Below, piece after piece: positions 1 through 4,840 of a stretch of 6,925 nt of DNA (positions are counted from its first letter, which is position 1; the number at the start of each line of letters is the position of its first letter). Both the position numbers and the translations under genes were made by a program. The stretch comes from Octadecabacter sp. (GTDB lineage Bacteria; Pseudomonadota; Alphaproteobacteria; Rhodobacterales; Rhodobacteraceae). Location: NCBI GenBank assembly GCA_003533975.1, contig DQCL01000246.1, positions 1,147 through 8,071 on the forward strand, in the 5' to 3' direction. The notes under the pieces were generated by a model, which was not told the DNA's origin, made no database searches, and saw only the letters and a list, made by a program, of their open reading frames with translations.

Positions 1-25
1 GGGCCGTTTGGATTTGGATGAATTA

Positions 26-622
26 ATGCGATTAGACCATCTCGCGATTGCGGCGGAGACACTCGAGGAAGGTGTTGCATGGGCGCAGGAGCGGCTGGGC
101 GTGGCGTTCTTAGCAGGTGGAAAGCATCCGCGGTTTGGGACGCATAACCAGTTACTTGGGCTGGAAGGTGGGCTTTACCTTGAAGTGATAGCTGTCGACC
201 CTGATGCAGATTGCGACGGGCCGCGCTGGTTCGCGCTTGACGATTTCAAAGGCCCTCCGCGCCTCGCCAACTGGATTTGCGAGGCAGATGATCTCGATGC
301 GGGTTTGGTGCACGGTATGCGCAAAATTGCCATGCAGCGTGGAGACTTGCGATGGGACATGGGCGTTCCGCAAGATGGGAGCTTACCGATGGATGGCGGT
401 TTTCCGACTTTGTTGCAGTGGCATACCGATACCCCGCCTGGGCAAAGCTTGGCGCAATCGGGCTGTGCGCTACACCGGCTAACTATTAAGCACCCTCAAG
501 CTGATGCGATATCCGATCAGTTAGTGGATCAGCTAACCGACGATCGGGTTCATTTTGAACTGTCAGAACATATCGGGTTAAACGCCGAGTTTGAGACGCC
601 CAACGGCAAGGTGACGCTGTGA
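26..622 (+). CDS. VOC-family (glyoxalase-like, Glyoxalase_3 type) protein
   Basis: A 198-residue protein of the vicinal oxygen chelate fold, probably cytosolic since no signal peptide or membrane segment is visible. The N-terminal half carries the family pattern: LDHLAIA at residues 3-9, GGKHPRFGTHN at 31-41 and YLEVIAV at 51-57. H5, H40 and E53 are candidate metal or active-site residues. The second half (about 65-198) has weaker identity; HRLTIKHP at 150-157 may begin the second beta-alpha-beta module. I chose the ATG at 26 because family members begin two or three residues before the LDH motif and a weak GGATG lies five bases upstream. The frame stays open to the window edge and a TTG at 8 is possible, so a longer protein cannot be excluded. 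Its stop overlaps the start of the acetyltransferase gene. The fold covers dioxygenases, lyases and resistance proteins, so no substrate is assigned. Confidence 0.85.
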   Translation: MRLDHLAIAAETLEEGVAWAQERLGVAFLAGGKHPRFGTHNQLLGLEGGLYLEVIAVDPDADCDGPRWFALDDFKGPPRLANWICEADDLDAGLVHGMRKIAMQRGDLRWDMGVPQDGSLPMDGGFPTLLQWHTDTPPGQSLAQSGCALHRLTIKHPQADAISDQLVDQLTDDRVHFELSEHIGLNAEFETPNGKVTL

Positions 623-1095
623 AGGTGCGTGCGGCAACACATGAAGATGCTGGCGCCATCTGTGCGATCTGGACGCCGCAGATATTGGACACCGTTGTTA
701 CATTTAATTCTGAACCTTACTCAGGAGAGCAGGTCGCGCAGATGATCGCCGCGCGTCCGTGTTTTCTGGTGATTGAGGTAAACGGAACCGTTCTTGGGTT
801 TGCGAGTTATAGCCAGTTTCGGGGCGGTATTGGCTATGCCCATACGATGGAACACACCATCATCCTTGCGCCTGAGGTTTCGGGGCAGGGCGCGGGTCGG
901 GCGTTAATGCAGGTTTTGATGGATCATGCCCGCGCCGCGGATACGCATGTGCTTGTGGCGGGCGTCTGCGCAGAGAACGCGGCGGGTGTCGCGTTCCACA
1001 GCGCGTTGGGGTTCGAGCAAGTTGCCGTGCTACCTGAAGTCGGGCGCAAGTTTGATCGGTGGATGGATCTCGTTTTGATGCAAAAACGACTCTAA
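619..1095 (+). CDS. GNAT-family N-acetyltransferase, phosphinothricin acetyltransferase-like
   Basis: A 158-residue single-domain GNAT protein expected to move an acetyl group from acetyl-CoA to a small amine in the cytosol. The sequence opens with the usual MKVRAATHEDAGAI. It has the PAT-type stretch YAHTMEH at 73-79, in which E78 is the likely catalytic glutamate, then the acetyl-CoA loop SGQGAGRAL at 88-96. The PAT signature near the end includes HSALGFEQV at 127-135, EVGRKFDRW at 140-148 and LVLMQ at 151-155. In the usual R/Q-x-x-G-x-G loop the first position is serine (S88), a mild deviation. Length is slightly below the roughly 165-185 residues common for the family. The GTG start lies inside GTGA, sharing bases with the preceding stop, so translation is probably coupled. 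Family relatives act on phosphinothricin, methionine sulfoximine or related amino acids; which one applies here is not visible. Confidence 0.9.
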   Translation: MKVRAATHEDAGAICAIWTPQILDTVVTFNSEPYSGEQVAQMIAARPCFLVIEVNGTVLGFASYSQFRGGIGYAHTMEHTIILAPEVSGQGAGRALMQVLMDHARAADTHVLVAGVCAENAAGVAFHSALGFEQVAVLPEVGRKFDRWMDLVLMQKRL

Positions 1096-1127
1096 CATCC
1101 GGCTGCGGATTGGTTAAGAATGTGTCT

Positions 1128-1814
1128 ATGTCGATTTGGACCCGTATCACTGACGCAATATCGTCCCTTACCGCTGGCGAGGGCTTGTCCGAGGTTTTTG
1201 CGAACCTGCGCACGCCGCCAGAGCGGTCCGTTGCGTTTGCGATTGCCGTCATTGCCCTTGGCGCGAAGATGGCAAAGGCAGATGGGCAAGTCACACGGGA
1301 TGAGGTTGCGGCCTTTCGCGAGGTGTTCACAATCCCACCGGGTGAAGAGAAGAACGCAGGAAAACTGTTTAACCTTGCGCGTACTGATGTCGCTGGTTTT
1401 GAAGATTATGCACATAAAATCAAAGCAATGTATGGTGACGATGTTGCGGCCCCCCTGTGCGATTTGATGGAAGGGTTGTTTCATATCGCCCTCGCAGATG
1501 GGCATTATCACCCCAATGAAGATGCATTCCTGGCGCGGGTGGGCGAGATTTTCGGGCTGGATGAGGCGCGCTTCAAACGGTTGAGGGCGCAGTTCATACC
1601 GGATGCGGAACGCGACCCCTATGATGTATTGGGCGTCACGGCGGGAACCTCGATGGAGGAGATGCGAAAGGCGTGGCGTAAGCTGGTTCGTGAAACCCAC
1701 CCCGACCAGATGATCGCACGAGGTGTTCCCGAAGAAGCGGTTAAGCTCGCTGAAAAAAAGATGGTCGCGATAAATCGGGCGTGGGACGAAATCAACGAGC
1801 GTGGTGCTGCGTGA
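1128..1814 (+). CDS. TerB-DnaJ domain protein (DjlA-like co-chaperone)
   Basis: A 228-residue protein with an N-terminal TerB-like helical domain (about 33-155) and a C-terminal J domain (about 163-225). The TerB part shows two copies of its acidic signature, KADGQVTRDE at 50-59 and ADGHYHPNED at 123-132, likely metal-binding. The J domain begins DPYDVLGV (163-170) and holds the HPD tripeptide at 191-193, which in this family stimulates the DnaK ATPase. E. coli DjlA has the same domain order but a membrane anchor at the N-terminus. None is visible here, so this is probably a cytosolic form. I chose the ATG at 1128, preceded by a weak AAGAA; an in-frame GTG at 1122 is the nearest alternative. 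The frame extends upstream to an ATG at 1059, but that would overlap the acetyltransferase. The last codons overlap the start of the EEP gene. The client protein is unknown. Confidence 0.9.
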   Translation: MSIWTRITDAISSLTAGEGLSEVFANLRTPPERSVAFAIAVIALGAKMAKADGQVTRDEVAAFREVFTIPPGEEKNAGKLFNLARTDVAGFEDYAHKIKAMYGDDVAAPLCDLMEGLFHIALADGHYHPNEDAFLARVGEIFGLDEARFKRLRAQFIPDAERDPYDVLGVTAGTSMEEMRKAWRKLVRETHPDQMIARGVPEEAVKLAEKKMVAINRAWDEINERGAA

Positions 1815-2812
1815 AGATAGCAACCTATAACGTTGAGTGGTTTTCGAACCTGTTTGATGATGAAGGCACGCTATACAACGATGACCGGTGGTCGGGGCGT
1901 TGGGATGTCACGCGTGCGCAGCAGACGGGTGCGCTTGGCGCTGTATTTCAGGCGTTAGATGCAGACGGGGTGATGATCATCGAAGCGCCAGACAGCCACG
2001 CGAACCGGGATGGCGTCGCTGCGTTGGAAGGGTTTGCCGCGAGATTTGGCATCAGGGCGCGTAAAGCAATCATTGGCTATATCAATGAAACGCAACAGGA
2101 AATCATCTTTCTGTACGATCCGGATGTTTTAAGCGTGCACCATGATCCACGCGAAGATGGGGCGCCGCGTTTCGATCAGGCGATTAAGATGGACATTGAT
2201 GTCGATGCACAGCTCGACTCGGTCAAATGGTCAAAGCCGCCGTTGGAAATTGAAGTTACGCACACATCAGGTGCCGTTTTCCGATTAATCGGTGTTCATG
2301 CGAAATCCAAAGCGCCCCACGGCGCACGCAACGATGCCCAAGCCATGCGTATTTCGATCGCAAACCGGCGCAAGCAATTGGCACAGTGCATATGGCTGCG
2401 CCGACGGGTCGAGGCGCATCTAGAGGCGGGCGATAATATGATCGTTCTGGGGGACTTCAATGATGGCCCCGGTTTGGACGAGTACGAAAAACTGTTCGGA
2501 CGCTCCGGCGTGGAAATTGTACTAGGTGAGGGCGATGGCGAGCAGTTGTTCGACCCGCATGCGCGGTTTGCGTTGTCCCAGCGGATTGGGGCAATGCCGG
2601 TCACTGCTCGGTTTACTGTCGGTAAAGACCGCCATTTCATGTCTGCCCTTCTGGATTACATCATGGTGTCGCAAGGTGTGCGGGCGATGAACCCAACGTG
2701 GAGCATTATGCACCCGTTTGATGACCCAGAATGTTTTGCAAACAAAAACCTCTGTTCAGCGCTGTTATTGGCCTCAGATCACTTTCCGGTCGTAATAGAT
2801 ATCCCGCTTTGA
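1811..2812 (+). CDS. Endonuclease/exonuclease/phosphatase (EEP) family hydrolase
   Basis: A 333-residue protein of the metal-dependent EEP fold (DNase I/exonuclease III/inositol phosphatase superfamily), which cleaves phosphodiester or phosphomonoester bonds. The core motifs appear in order: ATYNVEW at 4-10 (N7), E58 in MIIEAPD as the likely metal ligand, GVHAKSKAP at 161-169 (H163), LGDFNDGP at 213-220 (D215, N217), LDYIMVS at 281-287 and SDHFPVV at 322-328 (D323, H324). All expected catalytic positions are present, so it should be active. There is no signal peptide or transmembrane segment, which suggests an intracellular substrate and argues against a secreted nuclease. The GTG start at 1811 shares GTGA with the TerB-DnaJ stop, and the conserved KIATYNVEW begins right after it, so earlier starts are unlikely. 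Whether the substrate is DNA, RNA, nucleotide or sugar phosphate cannot be told from sequence. Confidence 0.88.
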   Translation: MKIATYNVEWFSNLFDDEGTLYNDDRWSGRWDVTRAQQTGALGAVFQALDADGVMIIEAPDSHANRDGVAALEGFAARFGIRARKAIIGYINETQQEIIFLYDPDVLSVHHDPREDGAPRFDQAIKMDIDVDAQLDSVKWSKPPLEIEVTHTSGAVFRLIGVHAKSKAPHGARNDAQAMRISIANRRKQLAQCIWLRRRVEAHLEAGDNMIVLGDFNDGPGLDEYEKLFGRSGVEIVLGEGDGEQLFDPHARFALSQRIGAMPVTARFTVGKDRHFMSALLDYIMVSQGVRAMNPTWSIMHPFDDPECFANKNLCSALLLASDHFPVVIDIPL

Positions 2813-2841
2813 TTGAGAAATGACATCAGCGTCCCTATATT
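2813..2841 (+). promoter_or_regulatory. Sigma-70-type promoter for the small exported-protein gene, probably leaderless
   Basis: TTGAGA (2813-2818) and TATATT (2836-2841) are each one mismatch from the -35 and -10 consensus and are separated by the ideal 17 bases. The -35 box starts on the first base after the EEP stop codon. Transcription starting about seven bases after the -10 box would begin at or near the A of the ATG at 2848, leaving essentially no leader. The only purine-rich run, GGGGG at 2842-2846, is one base from the ATG and too close to act as a Shine-Dalgarno site. Confidence 0.6.
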
Positions 2842-2847
2842 GGGGGC

Positions 2848-3213
2848 ATGAAACATCTCATCCTTGCCGCCCTTATCGCCATCCCTGTCCCCTCTCTTGC
2901 CCAAGACGAGGGGGAGATCGAAGAGGGATTTTCACTGATGGAAGAAGGCGCGAAGCTACTGTTTCGCGGTATCATGAGCGAGATGGAACCGGCGATTGAT
3001 GACTTTACCGGCCTCGCGGGGGAGCTTGAACCAGCGTTAGAATTGCTCGCAACCGAGATGGGGCCAGCCTTGATGGAGTTGATCCAAACGCTTGATTCTG
3101 TGCGCTATTACGAACGCCCTGAAATACTGCCGAACGGGGATATCATCATCAGGCGCAGTCCGGATGCACCGGAGTTTGAACCACACGATGAGGAAGACAT
3201 CGTCGACCTTTAG
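2848..3213 (+). CDS. Small exported acidic protein of unknown function
   Basis: A 121-residue protein with a clear Sec signal peptide: MKH, then a hydrophobic stretch (about 4-15) and a likely cleavage after PSLA at residue 18, giving a mature periplasmic protein of about 103 residues starting QDEGE. The mature part is strongly acidic and mainly helical in character to about residue 83. It contains three copies of E-[ML]-[EG]-P-A-[IL], at 45-50, 59-64 and 70-75. After these comes a less helical tail with PNGDIIIRR (95-103) and an acidic end (DEEDIVDL). There is no cysteine, lipobox, second membrane segment or nucleotide-binding motif. From memory, similar Rhodobacteraceae proteins are sometimes labelled AAA+ family ATPase; nothing here supports that, since no Walker A motif exists and the chain is far too short. 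It has its own promoter and converges on ppx, with overlapping stop codons. Function unknown. Confidence 0.85.
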   Translation: MKHLILAALIAIPVPSLAQDEGEIEEGFSLMEEGAKLLFRGIMSEMEPAIDDFTGLAGELEPALELLATEMGPALMELIQTLDSVRYYERPEILPNGDIIIRRSPDAPEFEPHDEEDIVDL

Positions 3214-4778
3214 TCTGTTTTCGCCCGGCGCGCGCCTTTGACACGGACCGAGGCTTCGGCTCCGAGTGAGTTGGCGAGCGAGTCCAGCCGGACTTGCGCG
3301 ACCTCTCCAAACAAAGGCCCTGCTGCTTCTTTCAAGACCAATTCAAGCGTGTTTGCCCTGGCAGAGTATTTCAATGTTCCGGGTTGCTCGTCGGCCTTAA
3401 TCCACAACATTGCCCCCAAACGCATAGCTTTCCCAAGAATTTCGGCACTGCGCTGATCTTTTGGGTCAAGTAATCCGAACAGAGGCTCAAACCGAGTGCC
3501 ATCGCGTTTGTTTGTGTAACGATGCAATAGCGCTATCCCGAGGAACACACGTTCTGAATGCTTCAAGCCCCCCAAGTTTGCACGGGTTGTGTTGTCGAAC
3601 ACAACTTCGTGCCGGTAATCAGGATGCGCGCGCCAGCTTACATCATGAAGCAAACATGCCGCCCTGATAATACGCTTTCGGGCATGGCTTGTACGGCTGA
3701 ACAGGGGCAGGACAAAATGGTAAAGGGTGCGACCGAACCCGGGTAGGCGGGCGTCTTTTGCTTCGGCAAAACGGCTGGCCTCGATGAGGGGATCACGTTC
3801 GCGAAGCTCCGCTGGCATTTGCTCATAAAGCATGCCTTCGCGGATGCCGTAGCTGGACACTGTAATGTCTTTGGGCTTGAAACGGGCCACGACTCCGCGC
3901 AACACATGAATAGCGTAGGGAACCAGCGCCATGCGACTGTCGGAAATTCCAGACCGCGCACGTAGGTCTTGTAGGTCGCTTTCTTCGATGTACTTTAAGG
4001 TCTTAGCGATCCGGTTTGGCGTCATTCGGTATTCATGCAAAACCGTTAACGGGTAGCCGCGGCGTTCCATGTCAATCCGTGCAATTGCACGCCAAGAACC
4101 ACCAACCAGAAACAGGCGCTTACCCGTTTCGTTGCCCATTTTTTCAAATAGGTCCTCCACGGTTTCTTTAACATAGGCACGACGGGCCTTTTTGCTTTTC
4201 ATCTCGCGCAGTTTTAGCGGGCCAAGGGCAGAGGTCACACGCCGCCCGACACGACCTTCAAACAGATCGGCGAGTTCCATTGACGACCCGCCAATGTCGC
4301 AGACCAAACCGTAGCTGCCGGGCCAGCCAAGAAGAACGCCCTGCGCAGACAAACGCGCTTCCTCTTGTCCGTCGATCACCCAGATTTTCAGACCGGTTTC
4401 ACGCAAAACATCTGCACGAAAGTCAGGTCCGTCGCTTGCTTCGCGCACGGCGGCGGTTGCGACGGCCGTAAGCGGAGGGATGCCAAGGCTGTTGGCGAGG
4501 GCCACAAAACGGCGGATCGCAGAAAGGGCGCGCACACGACCTTCGGGGTTTAAGCGGCCTGTCTCGGCCATTCCGGCACCGAGGCCCGCCATGATTTTTT
4601 CGTTGTAGAAATAAGCAGGGCTTCGTGCCGCGCCATCAAAGATCACCAGACGAACCGAGTTAGAACCAACGTCGATTACCCCAACACGTGACAGCGCGCG
4701 TGCTTTTGGGTCATTGAATAGCGGTCGACCAAAGGGGCCCCAGTCGTGCTCGGCATCGGATTTTTTACCGTCGCTCAT
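3210..4778 (-). CDS. ppx: Exopolyphosphatase, Ppx/GppA family
   Basis: A 522-residue cytosolic enzyme expected to release phosphate from the ends of polyphosphate; family members may also turn pppGpp into ppGpp. The actin-like ATPase-fold part shows phosphate-binding motif 1, VIDVGSNSVRLVIF at 34-47, the acidic pair E139-E140 in GQEEARL (one is the likely catalytic glutamate), phosphate motif 2 DIGGSSMEL at 161-169, FLVGGSWRA at 223-231 and SSYGIREGML at 308-317. The C-terminal half is the HD-like helical region with CLLHDVSW at 375-382. Length matches the long form typified by E. coli PPX (about 513). About 30 residues precede motif 1, including WGPFGRPLF; I keep them because the ATG has a good ribosome binding site and no nearer start exists. 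It follows ppk by 62 bases in the same direction, which fits a ppk-ppx operon. PPX versus GppA specificity cannot be settled by reading, but the ppk neighbour favours PPX. Confidence 0.93.
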   Translation of the reverse strand: MSDGKKSDAEHDWGPFGRPLFNDPKARALSRVGVIDVGSNSVRLVIFDGAARSPAYFYNEKIMAGLGAGMAETGRLNPEGRVRALSAIRRFVALANSLGIPPLTAVATAAVREASDGPDFRADVLRETGLKIWVIDGQEEARLSAQGVLLGWPGSYGLVCDIGGSSMELADLFEGRVGRRVTSALGPLKLREMKSKKARRAYVKETVEDLFEKMGNETGKRLFLVGGSWRAIARIDMERRGYPLTVLHEYRMTPNRIAKTLKYIEESDLQDLRARSGISDSRMALVPYAIHVLRGVVARFKPKDITVSSYGIREGMLYEQMPAELRERDPLIEASRFAEAKDARLPGFGRTLYHFVLPLFSRTSHARKRIIRAACLLHDVSWRAHPDYRHEVVFDNTTRANLGGLKHSERVFLGIALLHRYTNKRDGTRFEPLFGLLDPKDQRSAEILGKAMRLGAMLWIKADEQPGTLKYSARANTLELVLKEAAGPLFGEVAQVRLDSLANSLGAEASVRVKGARRAKTD

Positions 4779-4782
4779 GTTG

Positions 4783-4789
4783 CCCTCTT
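4783..4789 (-). promoter_or_regulatory. Ribosome binding site of ppx
   Basis: On the minus strand AAGAGGG lies four bases before the ATG ending at 4778. It is the clearest Shine-Dalgarno sequence in the window and decides the ppx start in favour of the full N-terminal extension. The spacing is slightly short. Confidence 0.6.
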
Positions 4790-4792
4790 TTG

Positions 4793-4805
4793 GTTCATCG
4801 TGAAC
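4793..4805 (-). repeat. Small inverted repeat in the ppx leader
   Basis: GTTCA-N3-TGAAC is a perfect 5-base inverted repeat with a three-base centre. On the minus strand it ends three bases before the ppx Shine-Dalgarno sequence, so in RNA it would be a small hairpin beside the ribosome binding site; in DNA it could be a half-site pair for a regulator. It lacks a U-tract and is not a terminator. Chance occurrence is quite possible. Confidence 0.3.
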
Positions 4806-4840
4806 ATGGCCAGCGCTTTGTCGTGAGTCAATTGCGTCAC

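Noticed and set aside
1097..1110. Possible terminator hairpin ATCCG-GCTG-CGGAT between the acetyltransferase and TerB-DnaJ genes
   Set aside because: The stem is only five base pairs and is followed by TGGTTAAG instead of a U-tract, so it is too weak to call. It leaves open whether the four plus-strand genes are one operon.
860..1330. Minus-strand open frame of 156 codons spanning the acetyltransferase end and the TerB-DnaJ beginning
   Set aside because: Its translation is rich in Arg, Pro and Ala with no recognisable motif, typical of an antisense frame in moderately GC-rich coding DNA.
1092..1823. Long open frame (243 codons) on the minus strand opposite the TerB-DnaJ gene
   Set aside because: The plus strand has two recognisable domains and conserved motifs across the whole stretch, while the antisense translation shows no family motif and no good start context. 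It is a codon-bias shadow.
2848..3213. Labelling the small gene as an AAA+ ATPase
   Set aside because: It has a signal peptide, no Walker A or Walker B motif, and only about 103 mature residues, which is incompatible with an AAA+ domain.
3227..3236. GGCGCGCGCC palindrome near the ppx 3' end, considered as a bidirectional terminator
   Set aside because: It lies inside Ala/Arg codons of ppx, would leave only a three-base-pair stem with a normal loop, and has just three T residues after it.
4803..4831. Possible separate ppx promoter on the minus strand, TTGACT-N17-CATGTT
   Set aside because: The -35 box is good, but CATGTT matches the -10 consensus poorly, lacking the initial T and the conserved AA. 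Co-transcription from ppk explains the layout well enough.
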